DNA of 64,000 nucleotides from Mnemiopsis leidyi (lineage: Eukaryota; Ctenophora; Tentaculata; Lobata; Bolinopsidae): positions 201,551 to 265,550 of the forward strand of contig JH152817.1 of assembly GCA_000226015.1 (NCBI GenBank), read 5' to 3'. This document shows, piece after piece, positions 12,601 to 23,274 of this stretch. How positions within the stretch are numbered: position 1 is the stretch's first letter; every line of letters begins with the position of its first letter. The position numbers and the translations under genes are program-made. The notes under the pieces were generated by a model. It saw nothing but the letters and a program-made list of their open reading frames with translations. It searched no databases and was not told the origin of the DNA.

Positions 12601-14484
12601 AAGTGATATTTTATCATAGTTTTGGGATGAAATCTATCATTAATTTCCAAAGCAAATATTTTTAAGCCCACCGACTTTTATTTCTTAATTATGATAAGCT
12701 AGTAAGTTAGTCATTTAGCCCCAAATTCTCATGGACGTGCTTTACCAGTGTTTAGGGTGACTGGTGAAATATTTTAACTCGATTATTGTGTTATTTCGGC
12801 TTGCACAGTTGCGGGACCTATGTGCTTTTATTTCCTGGATTTGACTTTAACAACCCACAGGAATTACCTCACAACACGTTCTATTGTCCTCGACATGCTT
12901 TTGTTTATGTATGGTATCGAATTTGGAGAAAATTCAAACTTTTTTGTTTCAGCACCGAGGACTCCCGAGCGAGAAGCACTGACCAAGATGGGGGCTCTGT
13001 CTGTAGGAAGCCCCTCTACCACCCCCGCACCCAGAACTCAGTCGTGTCCCTCCCCTGCCGCCGTGACAAAGGATGCTAGATCTCGTGACAATAAGAGCAG
13101 TTTGCCGGGTGACCAGACGCCGACGTCCTCTCATAGGTCTTCGCCGTTCAGTTCTAAAACTTCCAGCCCGCAGAGCTTCAAACGAAAAAGCGAAGTTCAA
13201 CCCAAACCTTCGGTTGAAGGTGTGTTTATAGAATAAAAACTACGTACATCATACCGTTAAATCATAAATGGTTGAAATGTTCATCAGCAAGTCAATAAGT
13301 GAGCCATTAACCATCAATTTGAATTCATGAAATTAAAACAGCAAAACGATTAAGGAAAAATCCTAACCTCACAAAAAAGATTATAATTCACGTAACTTTT
13401 AAAAGTTACTCTACGAATAGCGAATACAATCAATCTCCATTTTCTCATGTACAGAACCCCCTCTCTTTCAGACGTAGAAGTTACATCAAATGGAGGTAAA
13501 ACGGATGACATTCTTGACGACTCCCAATTCTGGACCATACCCGACACAGACTACACTATGAGCGAGGTGGACGAGTGGGGTGTTTATAAGAGTCAAGATA
13601 AACATCTACTTAGCTCACCTGCCCAGGGTACGTGTGTTTATAAGAGTCAGGATAAACATCTACTTAGCTCCCCTGCCCAGGGTACGTGTGTTTATAAGAG
13701 TCAGGATAAACATCTACTTAGCTCCCCTGCCCAGGGTACGTGTGTTTAATGTTTATAAGAGTCAGGATAAACATCTACTTAGCTCCCCTGCCCAGGGTAC
13801 GTGTGTTTATAAGAGTTAGGATAAACATTTACTTAGCTCCCTAGACCCTGAATATGTGCAGTTATAAGAACCCGGACAAATATATACTGAGATTCCCGCC
13901 CGGGTACGTGGTCACTAAAGTCGGGCAGCTACAGATATGTAAATTCTGTCTTTTTAGGAATCTCGGAAATATGAATATGCTAAGCAGTCCTTTGAGAAAG
14001 TGTCGAATAATCGCCCTAATTAAAAGTGATCGCCCTTTTCATACTTAATTTTGATCGTATATGATAGATTCCAGGATTCAGATTAATTGCGGGCAAGATT
14101 CCTACAAAGTCCCGCTCATCATTCAAACCAAATCTTGTACGTCACATATTATGCCATCATTATTGTTAACATTGGTACCGTTCATTTGTGCGTTATGATA
14201 AATATTCTCATTGACATGATATCTTTCTGCAGAAATCGTGTTAAAGCACAGCCGCGTTCCTTAAATTATCTTGCCAGACATTAATTTTTCCCACAACGCA
14301 AATTTTTGACACTTCTTCCTTTGCAGGATCGGATAAAATTAAAAAGTCGGTCCTCAAACTGTTTGGAAAAGAGGAAATAACGGAAGAAGAGGCGGTGGCT
14401 CAAGCTAAAAGCATCGTTGCCGATGTGATGAACTTAACCGCTCGCCCGCTTGATCTTAACGATTTACTGGATCAGGACGATTGA
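9613..14484 (+). CDS. AKAP10: AKAP10 (D-AKAP2) homologue, double-RGS PKA anchoring protein
   Basis: Seven exons with matching phases: 9613-9782, 10042-10641, 10814-10957, 11243-11357, 12953-13219, 13472-13627 and 14327-14484 (stop). The likely start is ATG 9669 in the first exon (56 nt after the acceptor), giving about 517 residues (human 662); a coding exon further upstream cannot be excluded. D-AKAP2 binds PKA regulatory subunits and Rab4/Rab11 on endosomes. RGS-A starts at LPYFIQYLEYCKS and is split by a short insert (about 22 residues, far shorter than in vertebrates). It resumes at DALDIYVKFISMNAPHPI and ends at YCAAYQLDVLRKD. RGS-B follows: CLADIILCQDSITHFMEFLE, ALFWVSVEAFQ, DDAIALYDTYLSLQ, RGIVESSICPDDG. 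A Ser/Pro-rich linker comes next. The last exon carries the amphipathic PKA-binding helix (EEEAVAQAKSIVADVMNLT), matching human EELAWKIAKMIVSDIM. The vertebrate C-terminal PDZ ligand is absent; the protein ends LLDQDD. Two exon ends lie in donor-bearing tandem repeats, so exon 6 could also end at 13579. Confidence 0.93.
10622..10694 (+). repeat. 31-bp repeat duplicating the exon 2 splice donor of AKAP10
   Basis: ATACTTACCTCT starts at 10622 and again at 10653, with a decayed third copy at 10684; the period is 31. Each of the first two units holds about 20 nt of exon end, then CAG/GT. The first donor (after 10641) keeps the AKAP10 frame, LSLQ/VVPQ. The second (after 10672) adds 31 nt and would shift the frame. 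Confidence 0.85.
11800..12029 (-). mobile_element. SINE with a tRNA-Thr-like head
   Basis: On the minus strand, 12029 down to 11958 reads as a 72-nt tRNA-like head. It begins GGCTAGATAGCGCAGTTGG (A box), has TTTTGTAA at the anticodon position (UGU), and has the B box GTTCGAACC around 11976-11968. It resembles eukaryotic tRNA-Thr(UGU), but the acceptor and anticodon stems pair poorly, so it is not a working tRNA. About 150 bp of unrelated body follows. It sits in an AKAP10 intron in antisense. The left end (about 11800) is a guess, as no clear tail or target duplication was found. Confidence 0.7.
13580..13852 (+). repeat. 54-bp minisatellite on the exon 6 donor of AKAP10, five copies
   Basis: GTTTATAAGAGT recurs with a 54-bp period (units near 13580, 13634 and 13688; after a 7-bp insertion, 13749 and 13803). 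Each unit ends in CAGG/GTACGTG, a good splice donor. Because 54 is a multiple of three, the first three units read as an 18-residue repeat (VYKSQDKHLLSSPAQGTC) in frame with exon 6, and donors after 13627, 13681 and 13735 all keep phase with the last exon. Confidence 0.9.
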
Positions 14485-15765
14485 CATAGGAATTACATTC
14501 TGAAATTGAAGTTGATACATGTAGTTGTGATCTTGGTTTGTGCAAAAGCGGTTAGGGGTTGCAATCGTCGTTATCAAGTTTGTTTTAGACTTCGTTCGAC
14601 ATTTGATGGATATTGAAAATAATACGTTCGGCTCCAACTTAAAAATCATGGCTGTAAATGAAATTTGAATATCGATACTTGATTGATAGAAAAACTAAAA
14701 GAAATTTTTAGCGAAGGAACAGCCCATTCCTTTCTTGCAACGATGTCACGCGGAATTAACTATTTTAATATTCTCAAAAATACCTTTCTCTATTATGATT
14801 CCTATTGCAGGCGATGACTAGTAAAAGTAAAACAAAAATTCAACCTAGCGGCAAAAATAAGGTGGCAAGACGGCATATAATTAACCCAAAGTCGCATTTT
14901 ATTACGAATTCGATATTAATGAAAGAGACGCTTTTCCATTTAACACTTGACCAAGTTTTATCACCTCATAACTCCGGTCTACAAAATAGATATTGTGCTG
15001 AGGAGAAGTGTAAGGTTTGACCTTCAGCAGATGTGAGCGTGTATATTCCATCTGGTTTCTATCTTTTAAATTTCCTTCACAACTTCGTCTGATGAAGTTT
15101 CTACATCAACATTTCAACGCTATTCTTAAGAATTTCTGGCTTTATGACTTCACTCCGACACAATTTTCTTCAAGCAATCTGCAATTGTTAAACCCTTTTA
15201 AAGGAGTCGATCCATTCCTGGCCTAGCATCTACTATCAATGTAACTAAATTTTGAGATTTAAAATTCAATATTTTGGCCCTTTTTGTGTGACAAACCAAC
15301 TGGGTTCCCAACCTCCTAAAAGTAAAACTGTGTGCCGATTGCAACCCTCATGCCCCTGTATTCGATTGAGTTCTGATTAGTAGATGCCGATGAGAATGAT
15401 TTTTATGTTTGAGGGCGTTTTAACTGGACGGAAGTAAATTTGCAACGTCTTGCTCTTAGTATCATAAAAGGGGCCAATGATATAACTGGGGCCATCCCAT
15501 TTTTGGGAGTTTGACGAGGACGCACAAACATATACAGAATTTAGCCCATCCTCTCCTAATAAAATTGATGCAAGATTGAAATAAGATTTTTGTACAGTTC
15601 AACTGTTAGTCATAGTGTCGCTACTAGTATATCCGGGTTCTAGTCGTTCTGTCCACGTCGGCCGATTTGATCAAGGCATATTCATTTTTAAAGCCGTGAT
15701 TTGAGTTTTTTGTATGTGTTCCCATACCATGTAATGATAATGTTTTCATGGTAGCTGTCTGTGCA

Positions 15766-15771
15766 AATAAA
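15766..15771 (+). terminator. Probable poly(A) signal of AKAP10
   Basis: AATAAA about 1.28 kb after the AKAP10 stop; no earlier canonical signal was seen. The resulting 3'UTR would be long. Confidence 0.45.
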
Positions 15772-17588
15772 GAGCTGCCTTGCTGAGAAACCTAGATCAC
15801 CCTTAAAGAACAAAGTTAACATTCAACACCTTCTTTGTGCCAATTATTAATGGATGTTTTCGGAGGTTGTTCTATCATTTAGAAAAGCTGACATTAGATC
15901 ATGTTTTGAGCGCCTTGTGAGGCATCACGGCAAATGAACTTGGATTTTTGATTCCCAAATAGATTTGGATAATTGGAATGTGCTGATCGCGAAAAATTCA
16001 CTTAAAATGTTTCCCTTCTAGGCGATGCAACAAATAAAAGGGCACGGTTACCTCTGTACAAAGAAGTATTAGATTTTATATGTATAGAAAATTTTGTAAG
16101 TGTATATATGACAAGAGAGATTTTGTTAATCAAATTGTGGTTTCAAACGTGCCTGTCTTACACAGTAACGTTAGTTGTGTTTTTCGTGAAAGGCGTGGTT
16201 TTAGTGACCTGTGGTTGGAAGGAAGTGTAGTGAGGGGTTGCAACCCAAAACACAGAACGCTACTGCCAATATCAAATTAGGGATGTTAAGAGTTGCAATC
16301 CCCCAATGTTTTCTTCAGAAGAAATTACCTACTCTTGGGATAGAATACAGCAATTTTTACAATGGTCATAATTATATGACTAATCGCTCATCGATTAAAG
16401 ACCAAAAGTTCTACTTGGTCAATTTATTGGACTTATTGTTGAGTTCATGTTTAAACAGAATAAACTGGATGTTAATGCTGGCATTAAAGAACTTAGTATT
16501 TGGCAATTGGCGAAGTTGAAGTTGAAGCAGATTGATCATTTTTACCATTGTGATTGACTAAATAAGTTCAACAAATTTCAAAAAAATTTCCACGTTTATA
16601 AAAGTATGCAGTTTCTAGAATTTGAAGCCGATTTAAGCGGTTAGTGGCGATCTGTGACCAAAACTTTATTGTTAACTTTAAGAAATCTTAAGTTTTATTT
16701 TCTCCCAAAACAAGCAATTTTTGGCGCTAAGTTAACTGTTTCGGTTTGGACTTGGGTGCTATTTATCAAATTATCAATTTAAAATCACTTTAATTTGATA
16801 ATGATATAAATGTATCCATCATATTAACTGAGGATTAAAAGAACTAACGAACATGACATAAACATTGTTAATAAAGAGCAAGTCCCTTAAAGTGAGAAAG
16901 ACTTTTTTAGGCCAAGCAAGTTTTTAAAACTTTCCTTAATTTTCATGGCCCTTTTTTATAATGGATTTCTATTTCTTAGTGCACTTAGTGCACTTGTTGA
17001 TATTCAATATCCATAGCTAGTAGTGTTTAAAGAAAAATACTTTGTCCGATACATCCGGTAATCTCAATGATAATTTTGTTTCAAAATCTCATTCTCATGT
17101 GCACTTGGGCTTAACCCTGGTTAATGTAAGTTATGAAGGAGACCGATCGAAATTAAGTAATACTAATACATGTTTTAATGAGCGTAAAATTAGTTTAAGA
17201 ACAATAAATTTGATCATTCCAATTTTCACGAAATCTTTTTTCTGATCATTGATCTTGCACTGCGTCCTTGCAAGATGCAAATTCGCATTAAGACTGGTAA
17301 TAAGATTCCTTGATGGAGTTTGAATATTGAACCAGTAAATTTGCTGAAATTGAATACGGTGATGTTAATTTTAGTTTAACTTTTGTGGAATTTTGATTGT
17401 TTGCCCTAGATGTAGTAGGGCAGTAATTTTTGTTTAATCATATTCAATACATGTTGCTAGACATACATGTTGCTAGACATCATTCTAAAGCGTTATTTTG
17501 TGATACCAATCAATGTGTTTAACTTCTCATTTAGAAATATAATTATAAATAGATTCCTAAAACGTGAGTCTTCAAATAAAAGAGAATT

Positions 17589-17755
17589 CATTGAAAATTA
17601 ATTCAGATCGAGCTACATTATCATTGAAAATTAATTCAGATTGAGCTACAGTATCATTGAAAATTAATTCAGATTGAGCTACATTATCATTGAAAATTAA
17701 TTCAGATTGCGCTACATTATCATTGAAAATTAATTCAGATTGCGCTACATTAATA
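17589..17755. repeat. 33-bp tandem repeat, five copies
   Basis: CATTGAAAATTAATTCAGAT starts at 17589, 17622, 17655, 17688 and 17721. The unit is eleven codons, and the minus strand stays open through all copies (11-residue unit NVAQSELIFND, within 17572-17823). Unit substitutions are few. Whether the minus frame is used is unknown. Confidence 0.9.
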
Positions 17756-18524
17756 TCATCTTGCTCAGATATAACGGACCTGCCATGTATCTCGATTTCA
17801 AGGAACTGTGGGCGTACTAGCATGTAACAAACTGAGACATGCTAACAGACATGCTAACTTAGCAGCTAAGCCTTAACCGGAATTGCTACCAGATCAGGCC
17901 TTAAAGAGTCAGTTTAACTTTGACTGTCTTACTCTTATCGCTGATACTCAATCTAATTTTAAAATTTATGTTCACATTTACGCTAATTCCGATCATTTTG
18001 TTTTTGCAACTCTGCAAAGATCGAGACCCACCTGTGCCATCACTTTCCAATTCAGGACCGAGCTAAGCTACAACTTACAAGACGATCTAATCGACCGATT
18101 TGTCCAATTCTTTACCCGGTCTTTTGGCCGTTTCGGTGGTGGTGCAGTAAATATTATTGTGATCTAATTCTACCTATTTTGAAGGTATTCCTTCCGATAT
18201 GGAACGGGTAAAAATTAAGCAAGTGTTTTCTCCGCCCGCGGTTGGAACCAGGACACTGACATATATTTCGATTAAAATAACCCATTAGGCTTTCTTTGGC
18301 GGCCCTAAAGTCCTCGCGTGTTCGCTCTAGGATGTGAGTCTGTTGCTGGACAGACGTGGTAAGGAGACGACACTACGATAGTAAAACGAGGTAACTCTGT
18401 GGTCTAGGGTTAGAAATACAAATAACATTTCAAATACATAAATACAGTTCGCATTGTAGCTTTTAGGAAGATTAAAAACAAGACATTTACAATATTAATT
18501 TCGTTTTAGTTCTCTCTCTTTCAG

Positions 18525-18681
18525 CACGCGCCGTGTCCTTGGTTTCTCGGACAAGAAGGAACTCAAAGATTTCGAATATCCCAACCTGGAAACCTGGAGC
18601 AGGTCCTTCAACCTGCAGGTAGCAGGACCTGCTCCAGATCAGCGAATGATCCTGCCAGTGGCATCAGCGAAAGTCACGTGA
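18525..18681 (+). CDS. Candidate exon of an unidentified + strand gene
   Basis: A strong acceptor (TTCTCTCTCTTTCAG, ending 18524) precedes an open frame whose most protein-like reading includes RRVLGFSDKKELKDFEYPNL and WSRSFNLQ. It may end at a donor after 18618 (CTGCAG/GTAGCA, phase 0), or run on to a TGA at 18679-18681 as a terminal exon. The W-x-x-SF pattern faintly recalls the lead-in to an RGS core, but there is too little to name a family. No partner exon was found. The two-way poly(A) palindrome at 19590 would suit a + strand gene ending here. Confidence 0.4.
18594..18637. repeat. Perfect 14-bp inverted repeat over a splice donor
   Basis: CTGGAGCAGGTCCT at 18594-18607 is exactly reversed at 18624-18637, with a 16-nt loop. 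The loop contains the palindrome ACCTGCAGGT (18611-18620), which includes the candidate donor of the preceding exon. Confidence 0.9.
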
Positions 18682-18685
18682 CTTT
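18670..18685. promoter_or_regulatory. 16-bp palindrome with an E-box
   Basis: AAAGTCACGTGACTTT is a perfect palindrome around CACGTG, of the type bound by MITF/TFE/USF-class bHLH-zip proteins. Function here is inferred only. Confidence 0.4.
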
Positions 18686-19589
18686 AATACGGTAGGTCAC
18701 GTACCAGACGCTAAGGAACTGGCCAGAATTTCAGCCAGCTTATGGAAAACTAAAACCGTTTATGAAACTCAAGAAAGAAAGTTAAATATAAATTTCCAAT
18801 TACCTAATAATAATTTAGCAAAAATAAAGGTAAACTGGTAATTATACAGCTCAAGACAGACATGCAATACACCGGCACCACTAGATACCATGGTATGAAA
18901 ATTAAAATAGGATGTTCTAAGTAAAATATCGTATTACGGCCTATTTAAAACGTGGAAGAAGTCAGTATATTCTCTTTTAAGTAAAATTTAGCAATCCTAA
19001 TCGTTGACAGATGACTAGAGTTATGCGAGGAGTCTGTAAGTCCTATTTGGATTCTTCTACAACTAAGTTCGCTGAGGCGCATCGAAGTTAGACCTACCTA
19101 TCAGGGCGTAATAAAAAGCATTCCTAGCAAAAAGTTCAAGAGGGTGTAACCAGATCCTAGCAAAAATTCTAAATATATGAAGTTTGCACTGTATCCCATC
19201 AACATGTTGATCGTTGAGAAATTAATTAAAGATGAACTATAAATGAAGTACTAATAATGAACTGTATATCGTATAAACATATCGATTGTTATCAAGTGAA
19301 ACAATAAAACGGTTATAAATCAAAAACAATATCCTCTAACATGAAATTGCACCAACTTAACTGTGTTTAAGACTACCAAAACTTTAATTTTACATTAAGC
19401 GTCGACTAGACAATAATATTAATCTAAAATAAGCGTTATAACTCCAAATTAAGGTTAAAACATGTTAAGTTTATACAGTCTGAGTCGGAATTCTTTATTC
19501 TTAAATAAATAATTTTCAGTGTCTACCACAAAGATAGTTAGCCTAAAGGCCCAGATGTTAGAGCCTGTGCCCTGACTGTTGGGCGGCTA

Positions 19590-19605
19590 AATAAAATATT
19601 TTATT
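19590..19605. terminator. Palindromic two-way poly(A) signal
   Basis: AATAAAATATTTTATT is its own reverse complement, so it offers AATAAA on both strands. On - it lies 68 bp after the EGF-gene stop, an ideal distance. On + it could serve a gene ending from the left. Confidence 0.6.
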
Positions 19606-19672
19606 GTGTTTGACATGGAGTCTATCTGAAGAGAAGTGATCCTAAACTCGGTGTTAGTGGTTGAAGTTTGCC

Positions 19673-22600
19673 TCAGACCGTAAGGACAGGCTGAGAGCGT
19701 TCCTGGCATGTATCGCTGACAAGGGCTTTGCAACACTTGACTCTGTTCTGAAGGGATAGAAAAGTTTAAGATAATTTCTCTAACCAAGGGAGAAGGAGGA
19801 ATGATAATATCTGTTGGTCGGTTTGGCACAATGAACTACTCTGAAACCGTTTACTGCACTAGACCCTGTTTGCTGATTATCAGTCTATGGCCCATATTTT
19901 TTGCCACATTTCTCCAGGATCCTGGCACGCAGCTATTACTTAATATGAGTTTTTACTTCCCAAAATACCATTGTATGACAAGAATAAATCCAACTGTTGC
20001 TAGGTCCTATCGTGGAGCACTTGTTGGCTTCCCAATGGTGAATTACTGGTCGAAAGACAGTTGGAGTTCCAAAATAGAGCAGTAAACTTACCACAGGAAC
20101 ATGATGCCAAAATAGAGCAGTAAACTTACCACAGGAACATGATGCCAAAATAGAGCAGTAAACTTACCACAGGAACATGATGCCAAAATAGAGCAGTAAA
20201 CTTACCACAGGAACATGATGCCAAAATAGAGCAGTAAACTTACCACAGGAACATGATGCCAAAATAGAGCAGTAATGAGTAAACTTACCACAGGAACATG
20301 ATGCCAGTCGCTCTCCTCGATCCTAAGCTCCACCGCTAGTTTGTTGTCTGGACACAGCTCAGAGCTGTAAGACAAAACTGTCTGGCAGTCCTCGATGCAC
20401 AGGACCTGAGAGAAAACAGGGAGTTATGATTTCTGTTGAGCATGACATGCCTCGTGTTTTGTCATCGCTGACAAATACCGGTACGCGGGTGATTGTCGTC
20501 ATTGTTTTGGGGTGAGGAATGTCATTTTGTCACTTGTTTGGTCAGAGGCTGTCTGCCTTCATCAGGGAGGGTACCGGATACAAATCAGAGATCAGAAGAT
20601 CACGCTAATATGGTTAGGATAGCGGGTTCTGGGGTTATATCTCGTTGTACTAATCGTAATTGATAATTGGTATCTATTTCTAAGATCATGGCTGCCGCCC
20701 AAAAAAGCGTTTTTGTGTTAACAGTCCGAATGTTAAAGAAACAAAACTATTCTTGCCCGGATATTGTCGACTATAGGAATATTTTGACAGCCATAGAGTG
20801 ATAAATTTTAGTGAATAACCTTGACGGCTCATTGTTAACAATCAAGAAGTCGTAAGTCGAGGAAATAGTTTAAGAATAAGATAGTCTAACTTCAATAGTG
20901 ATCCTAAAGATTTGTGAGATTCCCCCTGAATCCTTATTATTATGTAAGCAAGATCAGATCATTGATGAAACCTGCTCACTATAACTTATATGAAGGGTTT
21001 ACTAATTCATCTTATCATATCATATCATCACTTTTCCATAATTTTAAGACATTTAAGACATTTTCGCGGTAAAAGAATGAAATGAATCCACTAGGACGAG
21101 AAAATGCTATAAAAGTAAAATAAAAAGGAGACAATTCCTTACCAGGTGAGGAGCTGCTTCTGAAGGGTCGGTGTAAAAGTGCGATTGCGGATCGACCAGC
21201 TGGGCGGACAAGTCTCGTCTGCTTCTCCCAGATCGGCTCCGCCCTCTTCTTTCTACAGCTTCCCTGGACTTCCCTCGGTTCTGCTCCTTCTTGGGGAGGT
21301 CAACCGAGTTGGAATTGTCGTCCAGGATCTGGTCTCTGAACGCTATCTGGAATGCGCTGTGAACGATCTGGTGATTTCGCACTTTTTCTGAGTTTTCTCG
21401 CTGCCTTTTCTTGGCCCTCTTTTTCGCAAATTCGTCTTTCTGAAGTAAAGAAAGATAATTAAGAATTGAATAACCAAATTTGCAAACTAGTACAAGATTA
21501 CAGATTAATTAGATAACCAAATTTGAAACAAGTACAAGTCAAAAACCGGCAAACTTCCATTTCCAGTACCTTCGTACGATAACATAAATGCTATTAGAAA
21601 TCTAGATTTAACAGAATGTTAGAAACCTAGGATAAGATCAGAGCTTAATCCTACCTTCATTTGCTTCTTGGACCAGTGGTACATCCTCTGGTTAATGGCT
21701 GACGTTACTCGGGCTGCTCCTCCCTGGCCTTCTTTTTCCGCGATTATCTTTATCTTTCTCTTCGTTTCTGAGGGAAGAATGGCGGTGTAGACGTTTAGTC
21801 ATCCTCTACAACTGTGCTCATTCCTTACACAGGTCATTGAGCAATTGCAGCGTGCTTATAAATCGTAATGAGACATTCTTATCATACCCCGACATCTAAA
21901 AACTTAGTTCACACCGTGCTGCGTGTAAGGCACAGAATACCGGTTAATGGAGGGGAAAGGAGGACGCTATGCACAGCCGCTAGCATACGTTGACAGGCGT
22001 CAGCCGGGTCATGTGGCCCGGTAATAAGATTAATGAAAATTGGGGAGTGTTCACGGCTTTGTACTCAGATTTGCAGATAATTTGGGTTAAAGTACCACGT
22101 TAAGTTACCAGAAGTAGGGGGAAGAGAAATTCCATAAATGGTCATGCAGAAACAACGAAACCTCCATATTTGGTAAAAAGGGTGAAATATGTCTACTGAC
22201 CTGGGTGCGCCTCTACGTAGTCAGCGAGGTTGACCATCAGTTCAGAACAGCGATGTCCGACATATCCTCGCATGCAACTGCAGGAGAGATCGGGTCAGAT
22301 TTTATATGGATCGGTGACGTAAATTATCAAATCACAACGCTGATTAATATTCCCCGCTTCTCCCGAGGCGTGTTATGACCAGTGCGAGGTGGCATGTGTG
22401 GTTCGCATATTCAAAACGGGTGACTTGGTGGCGTGCATTTCATTATCTAATTAGACCGATCATAAACCATCGGACATCTTGAGAAGCCGCGGCCACCTAG
22501 CCTTAAGTAGGGATAAGCGCAGTGTTAATCAAAGAATGTGCTAAATTAAGAATGTGCTAAATAAGGTTCGGTGTGCAGTGTCAGATGAGTAAGAATTAAC

Positions 22601-23274
22601 ATAATCAGTGCCCTCATATAATCTTGAGACCTAGATGGGTATTTGAAAATTCATTGGGCATTGAGTTAGCAAGACGAGCTTTGGCCAGAGGCAACCATGG
22701 GCCTGCAGGGAGCTATTGTGGAAATATCGCATAATCAACGTTAACTTACTTTACCAACTCAACAAATTAACTTAGATATCATATTGGTGGTATTTTTAGT
22801 AACTTAAAGTCAAATGATCATAGGTAAAAAGGTGAGTATTACTGTTGGTATTCTCTCGTATTTAGCCACAACCCGCCAAAATTTCATTACGGGAGTATAA
22901 CTCTTCGTCTTTAAACAATGACACTTCAGCTCATTTCAACCAAAGTTATACTAACTCCAAACTACTTTTACTAGCACAACTTTTATTTCTACACTTTTAT
23001 TTCTACAGAGAACACCTCATGAACTTCAACTCCTTCAGCCAACTTTGTCTGCAAAAGTTCTTAACTAGGCGATAATGGCAAGCACTCAATAAACACATAA
23101 TAAACCAACCCTTAAAACTTTAAATACAATTAAATATTCATAGAAACATGGACTCACATGCACATTCTGATTCCGTCGGCTACTTGTCTGCATTCCCCCA
23201 TCTTGCAACTGTTTTCGGAGCATTTTCCAGCGTTCCTCTCGTGAGTGACGGTCGGGGTACTGAAAAGGGGTTCA
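19673..23274 (-). CDS. EGF-domain protein with a basic linker and six-cysteine tail (3' part of the gene)
   Basis: Six exons on -, in transcript order: 23274-23158 (or starting 23259), 22277-22201, 21767-21655, 21439-21143, 20405-20289 and 19747-19673, the last ending in TGA. All junctions are GT-AG and all phases agree. The first two exons build one EGF domain with canonical spacing C-x4-C-x4-C-x9-C-x1-C-x8-C, closing with CMRGYVGHRC. Next come about 140 residues rich in Lys/Arg (KKRAKKRQR; RRGRSRSGRSRR). The tail has six cysteines, C-x3-C-x10-C-x25-C-C-x7-C (LCIEDCQ; WHHVPV; VKCCKALVSDTC). No membrane segment is visible. A secreted ligand or matrix protein is inferred, but the family is not recognised and the signal peptide has not been located. 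The frame enters from upstream in phase 2, so more 5' exons exist. The exon 5 donor lies in a tandem array. Confidence 0.8.
20071..20305 (-). repeat. 38-bp minisatellite on an exon-intron junction, six donor copies
   Basis: On + the motif ACTTACC starts at 20086, 20124, 20162, 20200, 20238 and 20283. The spacing is 38 except for the last step, 45 (a 7-bp insertion). On - each unit is the last 17 nt of the EGF-gene exon (GGCATCATGTTCCTGTG) followed by the first 21 nt of its intron, beginning GTAAGTTTAC. The authentic exon end is the copy at 20289. Confidence 0.93.

Larger units (their letters stand above)
14485..18524. other. AKAP10 3' region and coding-like debris, unidentified
   Basis: AATAAA at 15766-15771 is the best AKAP10 poly(A) signal. 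Beyond it lie short coding-like frames on + (14805-15020, 15017-15226, 17042-17245, 17883-18167) with mixed, protein-like composition. None matches a family I recognise and none is longer than 95 codons. They could be an old, decayed mobile element, scattered exons, or chance. Small duplications occur at 17450-17482 (17-bp unit). Confidence 0.4.

Noticed and set aside
17883-18167. Thought of a homing endonuclease fragment
   Set aside because: No LAGLIDADG motif; the resemblance was only in general hydrophobic pattern.
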